Origin: Eubacteriaceae bacterium
Lineage (GTDB): Bacteria; Bacillota; Clostridia; Eubacteriales; Anaerofustaceae
Direction of reading: 5' to 3'
DNA: 64,000 nucleotides
Assembly: GCA_017531485.1 (NCBI GenBank)
Contig: JAFXKY010000046.1
Span: 1-64,000, forward strand
The stretch's first letter is position 1. Each line of letters starts with the position of its first letter. Below are positions 33,710 through 42,407 of this stretch, one piece after another. A program made the translations under genes and the position numbers. Below the pieces are notes generated by a model that saw only the letters and a list, made by a program, of their open reading frames with translations, searched no databases and was not told the DNA's origin.

Positions 33710-34519
33710 TTATTTCACCGTAAATACGATCTGTAATTTTTCCGTCAGGGTATCATCGCCCAAAAACGGAACCCTTTCGCTTTTCAGACCGCATTTTTCC
33801 GCCATTTCTTTCATATCATCATAGGAATATACAATCTGATGATGTTGTTCTGTGTCCACGACTTCTCCTGATTGGGATTTAATAATTACTTCCGTATCAA
33901 GACAAGTCTGCCCGTCATATAATTTAAGGCATCTCAGAAACGTGATCTTTGTTTTGTCGTGAAGAGTTATAGTCTCTTCTTCGGGAACATCTGTCATAAA
34001 ATGCTCCGGATTAATCACGTCAACAATAAACGCAGAGCCTTCTTTAAGCATCTTTTTCACGTTATTAAACGTCTTTTCCATTTTCTCACGTGAAAGATAA
34101 TTCAGTGTATCTCCCATGCAGTATATCAGATCAAATTTTACCGACAGGCAGAATTCCGCAATATCCTTCTGAATCAGAATTGCCGGAATGTAATCATCAT
34201 CTTCATAGCAGTCTCTTATTACTTCGTCTGCACTCATAAACATTTCAGCGGAAATGTCAACACCAACGACAAATGATCCTGCGTCCATAAAATCAAGCAT
34301 AAGATAACCTGCTCCGCACCCCAGATCGAGAACCTTGCTCCTTTCACCTATTTCTATGGGGGAGAGCTTCATGAGATATTCAGACCACAGTCCGAGATCA
34401 TATTCATTGGAATACTCTGTGTAATAATCGGAAAAGCCGACATAATCGTCATCACGGAACATTTTTTCTTCTTCAAGCCCGTCATACTGACTGAGCCACT
34501 CAAATGGATTGTTATTCAT
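33710..34519 (-). CDS. SAM-dependent methyltransferase
   Basis: A 269-residue class I methyltransferase. Motif I is VLDLGCGAGYLMLDF (~63), followed by the acidic loop VVGVDIS and motif IV DLIYCMGDTLNYL (~130). The C-terminal half has a beta-rich extension (TKITFLRCLKLYDGQTCLDT) typical of small-molecule methyltransferases. No substrate can be assigned. It overlaps the upstream cysteine-rich gene by 8 bases and precedes the TIM barrel gene by 1 base. Confidence 0.88.
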   Translation of the reverse strand: MNNNPFEWLSQYDGLEEEKMFRDDDYVGFSDYYTEYSNEYDLGLWSEYLMKLSPIEIGERSKVLDLGCGAGYLMLDFMDAGSFVVGVDISAEMFMSADEVIRDCYEDDDYIPAILIQKDIAEFCLSVKFDLIYCMGDTLNYLSREKMEKTFNNVKKMLKEGSAFIVDVINPEHFMTDVPEEETITLHDKTKITFLRCLKLYDGQTCLDTEVIIKSQSGEVVDTEQHHQIVYSYDDMKEMAEKCGLKSERVPFLGDDTLTEKLQIVFTVK

Positions 34520-34805
34520 TTTCTTTTTCCGGAACTACCGCATATTCCGGTCTTCTTACTTTCTCAACAAGAAGAGCCGCCTTTTCAGTCATTCTGTCAT
34601 AATTTTCCCTTTTGTGGGGAACGAGGCAGTTTGAGCAGTCCTTTACGCCTTTTTTGTTTTTGTAAGTAAAGTTGCCGCCGCATTCTTCGCCGAGAGCGTA
34701 AAGCGGACAATAACAGAAAAGACAACTGAACTTTTCAGGGTCAGCCCCTTCGTGACAGGGGAAATATTCACATTCTTTGTTTTGAAAAAAATCATAATTA
34801 CTCAT
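34512..34805 (-). CDS. Cysteine-rich small domain protein
   Basis: A 97-residue protein with eight-plus cysteines in the pattern of the cysteine-rich small domain (PF04071-like): FFQNKECEYFPCHEG, FSCLFCYCPLYALGEECGG and VKDCSNCLVPHKRENYD. Such domains are thought to bind zinc or a cluster and in some genomes are fused to cobalamin-biosynthesis proteins. First gene of the three-gene operon with the methyltransferase and the TIM barrel protein. Function unknown. Confidence 0.85.
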   Translation of the reverse strand: MSNYDFFQNKECEYFPCHEGADPEKFSCLFCYCPLYALGEECGGNFTYKNKKGVKDCSNCLVPHKRENYDRMTEKAALLVEKVRRPEYAVVPEKENE

Positions 34806-34880
34806 GCCTTAATTCTATCACAAACAGAGCAGTTTGTGTATCTATATTTACTTAAAATATAAAAACCACATTCATCTCAA

Positions 34881-34911
34881 AATAAAAATCCCCCTTCCAA
34901 AGGAAAGGGGC
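34881..34911 (-). terminator. Terminator of the lipoprotein phosphoesterase gene
   Basis: Minus strand: CCCCTTTCC, loop TTT, GGAAGGGGG, then ATTTTTATTT. A 9-bp stem with one G-U pair, 10 bases after the stop. Confidence 0.85.
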
Positions 34912-34920
34912 CAAACTGTA

Positions 34921-36612
34921 TTATTCACGGATTTCATTTTCAGAGGTGTTTTCCGTTGATGACAGTTCTCCGAAATCAAATTCGATATCGACATTTGGCT
35001 TTACGGTAAATTCAAACATTATCGGCTCAGACATCTTTTCCCATGAACTGACGGCTATTACTTCCGCTTTGTAGTTTCCGCCCACCTGCAGGTTGTCAAA
35101 CGTCACGCTGAGCTCTTCAGGAACGGGATATGCAAACGTGCAGGAAAGTCTTCTCTGGGACGAAATGAGTTCATCATCTTTGTACAAATTTACGATGTAG
35201 TTCTGAACATTATCTTCGCACACAGCCTGTCCGAAGCGGAGTTTTGCGGATGAATATGATATATTTTCAGCGTAAAACAGCGTATCTTCTTTAAAATACG
35301 GAACTTCGGAAGCAAGCTTTCTTTCTGCTGTGTACTTAAATTCCTCCGTGCTCTGCACAGACCTCAGACAAAAGACCGCATCATCAATGAATTTGTCATA
35401 TGTCAGGTCATAACCCATGATCTTCACCGCGTTGTTTTTATCAACTTCCACGATATAAAACTGTGCCGCATCAAAAATCCTTGCGGAATATGCGTATCCG
35501 CCTTCATAATCTGTGTGGAAAATACCGTATGATCTGACTCCCACAAGATCCATTTCGAAATAACTGAGAGTGGAAGTTCCGAGAGCTGTAAAATCTCCCT
35601 GCCATATTATTCTCGGATCATTCATCGGGTAGTGAGAATGTCCCGAAAAATCAATTACCTGCGGATATTTTGATAATATATCCGTAAGTTCAGCAACTCC
35701 CCAGTCGTCCGAACCGTGAACGGTTCCCTTGATATGTTCATGCTGGAATACGAATATTGGTCTTTCTCTGCTTTCATCATCTTTTGCCGCAATTTCGAGC
35801 TGTTCGGAAAGCCACATGATGGCATCTTCGCTGAAATTATATCCCGAATTTCTGTCGGGGCTGAGAAGAATGAAGTGATAACCGTTGATCACAATATGCT
35901 CATGGATATCTTCGTATCCGCTTATTCTCAGGTAACGTTCTTTTGTTGCTTCTCCTGCACCGTATTCATGGTTTCCGAGGCAAACATGGGATGTGGTGCC
36001 TTCAAGTGTATACTGATTTATCGCATCGAAGAATTTCTGCATGGAAATTTCCGTTCCTCTGTTCGTGTAATCTCCGACAATGAACGCCCCGTCAAGGGAA
36101 GGATAATCCTGAGAAGAAGAATATTCATATGCCACATCAAACATCTCTTTCAGACGTGCTTCCTGCTTTTCGCTTCCCGCGTCGTCAAAATGTACATCGC
36201 TCGCTACGGCAAAACGCACAACAGGAGTGAAATATTCCTCGAAATATATCTCATCGCTTACGTATATTTCCTCATCATTATCTTCTTCATCCTTCGGCTC
36301 ATCACTTTCCGGTTTGTCAACTTCGGGCTTATCGGGCTTTGACGGCCTGTTGTTCTCTGAAGACGACGAAGATGATGTTTCTTTGTCGGATTCTTCTTTA
36401 CTGTCATCCGAACTGTCGTCGACGGAAGGCTGTTCCGCATCCGCTTCCTGAGTAATCTCTTCCTTTGAGCCATCTTTTTCCGGATCTTTTTCCGGACTGA
36501 TTATCGCAGTGCCGTCATCCGGAAGTTTATCATTGTTCTTATCATTTTTCAAACATGCCGTTAATCCCAGAAGCATTAATACCGCAAGAATAATTGCAAT
36601 AAGTTTCTTCAT
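34921..36612 (-). CDS. Lipoprotein metallophosphoesterase
   Basis: A ~563-residue exported lipoprotein. The start at 36612 has AGGAGATAACG in front. Residues 1-20 are a lipoprotein signal (MKKLIAIILAVLMLLGLTAC) with a lipobox Cys. Residues ~25-125 are a low-complexity linker rich in Ser, Asp, Glu, Lys and Pro that would span the wall. Residues ~130-400 are a calcineurin-like phosphoesterase: FAVASDVHFDD, GAFIVGDYTNRG, CLGNHEYG, FVFQHEH and DFSGHSHYP, all metal-binding motifs. A fibronectin-like beta domain ends the protein. It hydrolyses an unknown phosphoester outside the cell. Confidence 0.9.
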   Translation of the reverse strand: MKKLIAIILAVLMLLGLTACLKNDKNNDKLPDDGTAIISPEKDPEKDGSKEEITQEADAEQPSVDDSSDDSKEESDKETSSSSSSENNRPSKPDKPEVDKPESDEPKDEEDNDEEIYVSDEIYFEEYFTPVVRFAVASDVHFDDAGSEKQEARLKEMFDVAYEYSSSQDYPSLDGAFIVGDYTNRGTEISMQKFFDAINQYTLEGTTSHVCLGNHEYGAGEATKERYLRISGYEDIHEHIVINGYHFILLSPDRNSGYNFSEDAIMWLSEQLEIAAKDDESRERPIFVFQHEHIKGTVHGSDDWGVAELTDILSKYPQVIDFSGHSHYPMNDPRIIWQGDFTALGTSTLSYFEMDLVGVRSYGIFHTDYEGGYAYSARIFDAAQFYIVEVDKNNAVKIMGYDLTYDKFIDDAVFCLRSVQSTEEFKYTAERKLASEVPYFKEDTLFYAENISYSSAKLRFGQAVCEDNVQNYIVNLYKDDELISSQRRLSCTFAYPVPEELSVTFDNLQVGGNYKAEVIAVSSWEKMSEPIMFEFTVKPNVDIEFDFGELSSTENTSENEIRE

Positions 36613-36667
36613 CGTTATCTCCTGATATTTTCTTTTCACCGATTGTATTACCGACAGACGTATTTTG

Positions 36668-37393
36668 TCAAGAATTTCCGTCCTGATCTGTCAGTGTAAA
36701 CGTCTTCATATCGTCGAGCCTGAGAAGGGTAGGGCAGTTGCCCATAGCAGCTCCAGTATCAATGTCGATCCATGTATCTGTTATAAATATCTTGCCTTTA
36801 TACTCTTCTCCGAAATATTCCGTGGGAGTATGTCCGAAGATAGTTATGATGTCGTCAAAATATCTGTCGCTTATATCCGGACGATTCCAGAGAAGATCGT
36901 AAGAAGAGTATTCCGACAGCTTCTTGTCTTTTCTGAAGTTGCCAAGCCCGCTGTGAGTGAGAAGAAAATCCTTTTCTCCGACGCTTACAAGCTCCCAGAG
37001 TTCGCAGTCATGAAGATAATCGAGGATATCATTGATGATCTCCCTGTCATTTTTCATCAACTCGCGGATCCCTTCAAGAGTCGGATCTGCACCGTTTATC
37101 TGCCAGTTCGCAAAGATAGTAAGATTCTCTGTATTGAGAGATGAAATATTCTCTTCTGTTACTTCCGCAAATACAAATTCACACACAAGCATCATCTCTT
37201 CGTGATTTCCGAGAATCAGTTGTGCATTTGGAGTCGAAAGAAGCCATTTAAGATATTTTGCTCCGTCCGGTCCTCTGTCGATGACATCTCCGAGGATGAA
37301 AAGATAATCTTCGTCATTGAAATTTGCTTTGTTGAGAAGTGAAAGAAATTTATCAAACGGATAACCGTGAATGTCGGATATTACATATATCAT
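36668..37393 (-). CDS. Serine/threonine-type metallophosphoesterase (PrpE/ApaH-like)
   Basis: A 241-residue cytosolic phosphoesterase. Metal-site motifs are in order: YVISDIHGYPFDKF, FILGDVIDRGPDG, LILGNHEEMML, FLLTHSGLGN and IFGHTPTEYF. The GDxxDRGP and GNHE motifs mark the PPP/ApaH class, so it may act on protein phosphoserine or on dinucleoside polyphosphates. GGAGGTAAAAA precedes the start. It is followed by the lipoprotein phosphoesterase after 55 bases, but the two folds belong to different subfamilies. Confidence 0.9.
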   Translation of the reverse strand: MIYVISDIHGYPFDKFLSLLNKANFNDEDYLFILGDVIDRGPDGAKYLKWLLSTPNAQLILGNHEEMMLVCEFVFAEVTEENISSLNTENLTIFANWQINGADPTLEGIRELMKNDREIINDILDYLHDCELWELVSVGEKDFLLTHSGLGNFRKDKKLSEYSSYDLLWNRPDISDRYFDDIITIFGHTPTEYFGEEYKGKIFITDTWIDIDTGAAMGNCPTLLRLDDMKTFTLTDQDGNS

Positions 37394-37425
37394 TTTTTAC
37401 CTCCGTCGGTCTGAGTGAAATGAGT

Positions 37426-37460
37426 AAAAATTCAGCCGGTACATTACATGAACCGGCTGA
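37426..37460 (-). terminator. Terminator of metK
   Basis: Minus strand: TCAGCCGGT (37460-37452), loop of 11, ACCGGCTGA (37440-37432), then ATTTTTAC. A 9-bp stem, 8 bases after the metK stop. Confidence 0.85.
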
Positions 37461-37467
37461 GAAAAAA

Positions 37468-38652
37468 TTAAAGTGCTGCAACGTAGTTTTTGAGTGTTTC
37501 GACTTTGTCGAGCTTTTCCCACGGAAGATCGAGATCGTTTCTTCCGAAGTGTCCGTATGCTGCTGTCTGCTTGTAGATCGGTCTTCTGAGCTTGAAGTGA
37601 TCGATGATAGCTACCGGACGAAGGTCAAAGTTGTCTGAAACGAGTTTTGAAAGCTGTTCGTTTGTAAGGGAGCTTGTTCCGAACGCGTCTACAAAGATGC
37701 TTACGGGCTGTGCAACGCCGATAGCGTAAGCTACTTCGATCTCACATTTTGTTGCGATGCCTGCTGCTACGATGTTCTTAGCGATATATCTTGCCATGTA
37801 GCAAGCTGAACGGTCAACTTTTGTGGGGTCTTTGCCTGAGAAAGCGCCGCCGCCGTGACGTGCATATCCGCCGTATGTGTCAACGATGATCTTTCTTCCC
37901 GTAAGTCCGCTGTCGCCGTGCGGTCCGCCGATAACGAATCTGCCTGTCGGATTGATAAGATATCTTGTGTTTTCATCGAGCATATCCGCGGGAATTACCG
38001 GTTTGATGATGTGTTCGATAACGTCTTTTTCGATAGTTGCATGCTCAACATCCGGTTCGTGCTGTGTTGATACGACGACTGTGTCTACTCTTACGGGTTT
38101 GTCGTCTTCGTACTCAACTGTAACCTGTGTTTTTCCGTCCGGACGGAGATATTCAAGTTCGCCTGATTTTCTTACTTCCGCAAGCTTTCTTGCAAGGCGG
38201 TGTGCGTATGTAATGGGGAAGGGCATATATTCTTCCGTTTCATCACACGCAAATCCGAACATAAGTCCCTGATCTCCTGCGCCTGTTGAGAATTCGTCTG
38301 CCGTTTCGCCTTCTTTTGCTTCTTTGGATTTGTCTACGCCGAGAGCGATGTCGCTTGACTGTTTGTGGATCGCTGAAAGGATAGAGCATGTTTCGCCGTC
38401 AAATCCGAATTTGGCTCTGTCATAACCGATATTGATGATAGTATCTCTTGCGATCTGCTGGAAATCAACTGTGCAGTCTGCCGTAATTTCGCCCATGATA
38501 AGTACAACGCCTGTTGTTGTGGCACATTCACACGCAACTCTTGCGTTGGGGTCTTTTTCGAAAATCGCATCCAGTACAGCATCGCTGATCTGGTCGCACA
38601 TTTTATCCGGATGACCTTCCGTTACTGATTCTGATGTAAAAAAGTGTCTCAT
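37468..38652 (-). CDS. metK: S-adenosylmethionine synthetase
   Basis: A 394-residue enzyme making SAM from methionine and ATP. The N-terminus [20 protein letters not shown], the central [20 protein letters not shown] and the later [36 protein letters not shown] are invariant family stretches. Length is normal. A SAM-I riboswitch lies upstream, giving feedback control. AGGTAATATG at the start. Transcribed alone from its own promoter. Confidence 0.98.
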   Translation of the reverse strand: MRHFFTSESVTEGHPDKMCDQISDAVLDAIFEKDPNARVACECATTTGVVLIMGEITADCTVDFQQIARDTIINIGYDRAKFGFDGETCSILSAIHKQSSDIALGVDKSKEAKEGETADEFSTGAGDQGLMFGFACDETEEYMPFPITYAHRLARKLAEVRKSGELEYLRPDGKTQVTVEYEDDKPVRVDTVVVSTQHEPDVEHATIEKDVIEHIIKPVIPADMLDENTRYLINPTGRFVIGGPHGDSGLTGRKIIVDTYGGYARHGGGAFSGKDPTKVDRSACYMARYIAKNIVAAGIATKCEIEVAYAIGVAQPVSIFVDAFGTSSLTNEQLSKLVSDNFDLRPVAIIDHFKLRRPIYKQTAAYGHFGRNDLDLPWEKLDKVETLKNYVAAL

Positions 38653-38677
38653 ATTACCTCCGATATATTATCCCCAT

Positions 38678-38819
38678 AAAAAAAACCTCACATGAGGCGC
38701 TCTGACATTAAAATATCAAAACCTCATCATCCGGGTCTCCCCGTAGGTATTGGCACCGTGCGTATTCGTCGGTTGCCGCAGTTTCATCGTGCCTATTCAC
38801 TCCGCTGCTCGTAATAAGG
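38678..38819 (-). promoter_or_regulatory. SAM-I (S-box) riboswitch controlling metK
   Basis: Minus strand aptamer from P1 CCTTATTA (38819-38812) to its partner TGATGAGG (38729-38722). Core conserved bases are GATGAAACTGCGGCAACC, then GGTGCCAATACC and GGGGAGACCC, as in S-box leaders. Downstream, CCTCATGTGAGG (38697-38686) followed by eight T is a short terminator; TGATGAGG of P1 can alternatively pair with CCTCA of that terminator as an antiterminator. SAM binding should stabilise P1 and turn metK off. Confidence 0.93.
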
Positions 38820-38835
38820 ATTATTAACGGTCGGT

Positions 38836-38864
38836 ATTATAACATAAAAAAAAGAAAAGTGCAA
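38836..38864 (-). promoter_or_regulatory. Promoter of metK
   Basis: Minus strand: TTGCAC (38859-38864), 17 bases, TATAAT (38836-38841). The -35 element is inside the arm of the terminator of the upstream transcript. Confidence 0.8.
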
Positions 38865-38891
38865 TACATATATAGCACATATTGCACTTTT
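38846..38891 (-). terminator. Terminator of the nrdR-nudix-PG-binding operon
   Basis: Minus strand: AAAAGTGCAATA (38891-38880), 13-base loop, TATTGCACTTTT (38866-38855), then CTTTTTTTT. A 12-bp stem, 10 bases after the stop, overlapping the metK promoter. Confidence 0.85.
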
Positions 38892-38900
38892 TTGAATGCT

Positions 38901-39590
38901 TTATTCAGCATCAACTTCGCCTGAACTGCTGTCAGAAGGCACACTTCCCGAATCAAGCGCCGCGATATCGTTCAGAAGGGAAGTCACAGTATCGGAACTG
39001 AATGTTGCGGTAACACCGAGTTTCTTTTCTTCCTGATATTTTTTCAGCGCGGTTTCGGTAAGTTCATCAAAAGTATTTATGGTATATTCACCTTCGAGAT
39101 ATCCGAGACGACCGAGCATTGACTGATAATCCCCGATCTCTTCGTTTGTATCCCCAAGCTTATAAGCGATCTCAACACTGTCGAGAAGGCTCATGGTGAG
39201 AGAATCAAGCAGACCCGTTTCTTCAAGATTGTTCTGTTTCTGGAAATCCTTCACAGCCTGCTGCGTCGGCGTATCGAATATTGATGAATCAGGATGCTTC
39301 ATCAGCCCGAGATACGCAAGCTTCATCTTGTATTCCCTTATGTATGGAGAGATGTCGCCGAGGGTATAGCTTTCCTTCTTTTCTTCTTCGTCATCATCGG
39401 CTTCGATAATCGTTCCGGCAAATTCGGACAATTCATCCGCCTTGTCCGCATAAACCAGAAACATTCTGTCCGGAGCAAGACTCACTTTGTCCGAATATGT
39501 AAAGAATCCCCCTGTTTCAAAAGATGCGAAAAGGCATATCAGAAACATAACGGATATAATATATAAACAACAGCTTTTGAATTTTTGCAT
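38901..39590 (-). CDS. Exported peptidoglycan-binding (PG_binding_1) repeat protein
   Basis: A 229-residue protein with an N-terminal membrane/signal segment (SCCLYIISVMFLICLFASF). Two PG_binding_1-type three-helix repeats follow: YIREYKMKLAYLGLMKHPD with TPTQQAVKDFQKQNNLEETG, and YQSMLGRLGYLEGEYTINTF with LTETALKKYQEEKKLGVTAT. An acidic linker (DDDEEEKK) precedes them, and the tail is rich in Ser, Asp and Glu. No catalytic domain is attached, so it may anchor or organise at the wall. Last gene of an operon with nrdR and the nudix hydrolase. Confidence 0.82.
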   Translation of the reverse strand: MQKFKSCCLYIISVMFLICLFASFETGGFFTYSDKVSLAPDRMFLVYADKADELSEFAGTIIEADDDEEEKKESYTLGDISPYIREYKMKLAYLGLMKHPDSSIFDTPTQQAVKDFQKQNNLEETGLLDSLTMSLLDSVEIAYKLGDTNEEIGDYQSMLGRLGYLEGEYTINTFDELTETALKKYQEEKKLGVTATFSSDTVTSLLNDIAALDSGSVPSDSSSGEVDAE

Positions 39591-39601
39591 GTTTCACCTC
39601 A

Positions 39602-40153
39602 TTATCTAATAAATCTTTCATAATACGTCATTATGGCGATCACCGTCTTTGAATCTTCGATCTCTCCCGAAACGCACATATCATACGCCTTTTTCATCGG
39701 GATCTTCACCACATCCACAAACTCGTCTTCATCCGGATGTGCCGCACTCCTTGTGAGATCTGTTGCAGCATAAAGATGAATGACTTCGGAAGAATAGCCT
39801 GCGGCAGGGATGTATTTTCTAAGGAAAACCATATTTCTGCTGTTATATCCCGTTTCTTCTTCGAGTTCACGCACAGCACAGTCGTACGGATCTTCATCTT
39901 CGCTGTCAAGCTTTCCTGCAGGGAGTTCCAGCATGATCCTTCCGATTGCCGCACGGTACTGCACGACAAAAATAACGTCATCTCCGTCAATGGGGAGAAC
40001 GCATGATGCGCCTTTGTGTTTTATGATGTATCTTTCGGCTTCCTTCTCGTCCGGAAGCTTTACCGTCAGCTTTTTCAGCTCAAATATCTTCGCATCACAC
40101 ACATCCTGCGAAGACACTGTTTTTTCAATAAGATGAGAGAATCTGTCAGTCAT
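39602..40153 (-). CDS. NUDIX hydrolase, ADP-ribose pyrophosphatase type
   Basis: A 183-residue NUDIX protein. The Nudix box reads [20 protein letters not shown] then ETGY, with one extra residue in the first loop relative to GX5EX7REUXEEXGU. Upstream ELPAGKL is typical of the ADP-ribose pyrophosphatase (NudF/YqkG) subgroup, as is the C-terminal [20 protein letters not shown]. It would cleave ADP-ribose to AMP and ribose-5-phosphate. It overlaps nrdR by 8 bases. Confidence 0.92.
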   Translation of the reverse strand: MTDRFSHLIEKTVSSQDVCDAKIFELKKLTVKLPDEKEAERYIIKHKGASCVLPIDGDDVIFVVQYRAAIGRIMLELPAGKLDSEDEDPYDCAVRELEEETGYNSRNMVFLRKYIPAAGYSSEVIHLYAATDLTRSAAHPDEDEFVDVVKIPMKKAYDMCVSGEIEDSKTVIAIMTYYERFIR

Positions 40154-40613
40154 TTTTCCCTCTTGCTTCCAGCATATTGGTTAGCTCGGTTATGAACGTG
40201 TCGATGTCTTTGAACTGCTTGTAAACAGATGCAAATCTTACATATGCCACATCATCTATCTTTCTGAGCTTTTCCATTACCATTTCCCCGATCTGCTGAG
40301 TGGGGATCTCTTCTTCGCTCTTTTCCCACAATTCAAACTCTATCTCGTTTGCGATAGCCTCGATTTTGGCCATGGAAACAGGACGTTTTTCACATGCCCT
40401 TGCAAGACCGTGGATCACTTTGTTGCGGTCAAATTTTTCCCTTGAACCGTCTCTTTTTATTACATAAAGCGGGGATAATTCTATTCTTTCATATGTTGTA
40501 AAGCGGAAACCGCAGGAAAGACATTCGCGCCTTCTTCTGATGCTTTTGGAATCATCAGCGGAACGTGAATCAACTACCTTGCTGTCGGGATGACCGCATT
40601 TAAGACATTTCAT
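40146..40613 (-). CDS. nrdR: Transcriptional repressor NrdR
   Basis: A 155-residue protein with a zinc ribbon ([29 protein letters not shown]) and an ATP-cone domain ([20 protein letters not shown], then [11 protein letters not shown]). It senses dNTP/ATP ratios and represses ribonucleotide reductase operons. First gene of the operon; no nrd structural genes are in the window. The minus-strand TATAAT near 40640-40650 is a probable -10 element. Length and motifs are standard. Confidence 0.97.
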   Translation of the reverse strand: MKCLKCGHPDSKVVDSRSADDSKSIRRRRECLSCGFRFTTYERIELSPLYVIKRDGSREKFDRNKVIHGLARACEKRPVSMAKIEAIANEIEFELWEKSEEEIPTQQIGEMVMEKLRKIDDVAYVRFASVYKQFKDIDTFITELTNMLEARGKND

Positions 40614-40708
40614 ATGTGACTCCGTAGTAATATTTTTTTACATTATACCACCATATGAGAAAAAACGAAATATTTTATACGGTTTTTTTTTATTTTATCC
40701 TTCATATC

Positions 40709-40737
40709 TTGCCATGCGCCGCAGAAAAGGGTATAAT
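40709..40737 (+). promoter_or_regulatory. Promoter of cysK operon
   Basis: TTGCCA (40709-40714), 17 bases, TATAAT (40732-40737), 29 bases before the cysK ATG. Confidence 0.7.
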
Positions 40738-40765
40738 TACATAAAATATTCGGGAGGTATAACCA

Positions 40766-41692
40766 ATGAAAGTATACGATTCTGTAACTCAGCTTATCGG
40801 AAACACACCTGTTGTGAAACTTGGGAGAATTAAAGAGAAATATTCTCTCAGCGGAAATCTTTTCGCCAAACTGGAATCTTTCAACCCCTGGGGTACGGCA
40901 AAAGACCGTATCGGATATTACATGATCAAAGATGCCCTCGATTCGGGAAAACTTTCCCCCGGCGGACTTATCATTGAGCCCACAAGCGGCAACACCGGAA
41001 TCGCCCTCTGTGCAAGCGCCGTTATAATGGGTTTTGACGTTATAATAACCATGCCTTCCAATATGAGCGTCGAAAGAATAAAACTCATGCAGTCTTTCGG
41101 AGCAAAAGTCATCCTCACTCCCGCCGAAAACGGAATGCAGGGTTCCATTGACGAAGCAGAAAGGATCCATAAGGAAAATCCCGGTTCATGGATCGCAGGA
41201 CAGTTCGACAACTTATCCAACCCGAAAGCCCATTATCTTTCAACGGGGCCCGAATTGTGGAACGATATGGACGGAAATATTGATATCCTCGTTGCAACAT
41301 TCGGAACGGGAGGAACAATCACGGGAACAGCGAAATATCTCAAAGAAAAGAATCCCGATATAAAAATAATTGGTGTCGAACCTAAGTATTCACCTCTCGT
41401 GAGCGAAGGAAAAGTCGGTTCACACAAGATCGCGGGAATCGGAGCGAACTTCGTGCCGTCCGTTCTCGATACTGAGATCATTGACGAAATAATCGCCGTA
41501 ACCGATGAAGACGCATTTGAGTATGCAAGATCCCTTACCGTAACCGAAGCTATTATGGCAGGCATTTCAACAGGTGCGGCGCTGAAAGCGGCTGTGGAAG
41601 TTGCTTCAAGGGAAGAAAACAAGGATAAGAACATCGTGTTTATTGCGGTGGATTCATCTGAAAGATATATGTCAACGGAGCTTTTTGACTGA
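40766..41692 (+). CDS. cysK: Cysteine synthase (O-acetylserine sulfhydrylase)
   Basis: A 308-residue PLP enzyme. The PLP lysine is in NPWGTAKDRIGYYMI (~40), the substrate loop in EPTSGNTGIALC (~72), and phosphate binding in FGTGGTITGTAKYL (~175). The C-terminal SSERYMSTELFD is typical. The usual NPGGSVKDR is NPWGTAKDR here; the bulky Trp next to the PLP motif is uncommon but the catalytic Lys remains. GGGAGGTATAACCA precedes the ATG. The stop overlaps the next gene by 1 base (TGATG). Confidence 0.93.
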   Translation: MKVYDSVTQLIGNTPVVKLGRIKEKYSLSGNLFAKLESFNPWGTAKDRIGYYMIKDALDSGKLSPGGLIIEPTSGNTGIALCASAVIMGFDVIITMPSNMSVERIKLMQSFGAKVILTPAENGMQGSIDEAERIHKENPGSWIAGQFDNLSNPKAHYLSTGPELWNDMDGNIDILVATFGTGGTITGTAKYLKEKNPDIKIIGVEPKYSPLVSEGKVGSHKIAGIGANFVPSVLDTEIIDEIIAVTDEDAFEYARSLTVTEAIMAGISTGAALKAAVEVASREENKDKNIVFIAVDSSERYMSTELFD

Positions 41693-42390
41693 TGAAAGAA
41701 AAAGCTCTTGATTATCTATCATACGACAAAATACTTAACACAGACCTCATTCAGCAGATCGTCCGTTACGATGCGGAAATTCTTTATGCTGAAGAAGACG
41801 GCGTTCTCGTAAGAAACGGCGGAATGTATTATATTTCCACAGAAAGCCATAAAACCTGCGAAAAGCTTGTTCCTCTTATGGGAGATGATCCGTATTTTAC
41901 AGCTCATAATGATTATGAAGTTGAAACCATATCAAGACTCACAGGAAGAAAGTGGGAGATAAGAATATGTTATCACGCAGTGTATGAAGGCGAAAAAATG
42001 CCTCTGCCGTATGAACATGAAATAAGAATGCTCGACACATCATATCTGCGTTTTGTGAGAGATACATATAAAACATTCGGTGATGACAAATACATTTCCG
42101 AAAGACTCACAAACGGAGATCTGTTCGGCGCGTTTGACGAAAGCGGTGAGATAATGGGATTCTGTGGACATCATGACGACGGGATCCTCGGGATGCTCGA
42201 AGTTCTGCCCATGCACCGCGGTAAAGGCGTTGCAAAACAGCTTATGACTTATCTGATCAATATGGATATCGAAAACGGATATATTCCGTACTCTCAGATA
42301 TATATAACAAACGAAGTATCAAAGGCTCTGCACCGTAAACTCGGATTTACACTCAGCAGGACGCCTGTATACTGGAATGTTCAAAATTAA
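41692..42390 (+). CDS. GNAT-family N-acetyltransferase
   Basis: A 232-residue protein. Residues ~105-232 are a GNAT domain with ...GMLEVLPMHRGKGVAKQLMT (acetyl-CoA P-loop R/QxxGxG/A) and a final strand ending TPVYWNVQN. The first ~100 residues form a separate region (ILYAEEDGVLVRNGGMYYIS) without a recognised domain. Substrate unknown; adjacency and 1-base overlap with cysK suggest co-expression, possibly with amino acid metabolism. Confidence 0.85.
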   Translation: MKEKALDYLSYDKILNTDLIQQIVRYDAEILYAEEDGVLVRNGGMYYISTESHKTCEKLVPLMGDDPYFTAHNDYEVETISRLTGRKWEIRICYHAVYEGEKMPLPYEHEIRMLDTSYLRFVRDTYKTFGDDKYISERLTNGDLFGAFDESGEIMGFCGHHDDGILGMLEVLPMHRGKGVAKQLMTYLINMDIENGYIPYSQIYITNEVSKALHRKLGFTLSRTPVYWNVQN

Positions 42391-42407
42391 AGAAGGAGAA
42401 AAGAAAC

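Noticed and set aside
36227-36473. Serine-rich plus-strand and basic minus-strand frames over the linker of the lipoprotein phosphoesterase
   Set aside because: They are shadows of a low-complexity Ser/Asp/Glu/Lys linker on the minus strand.
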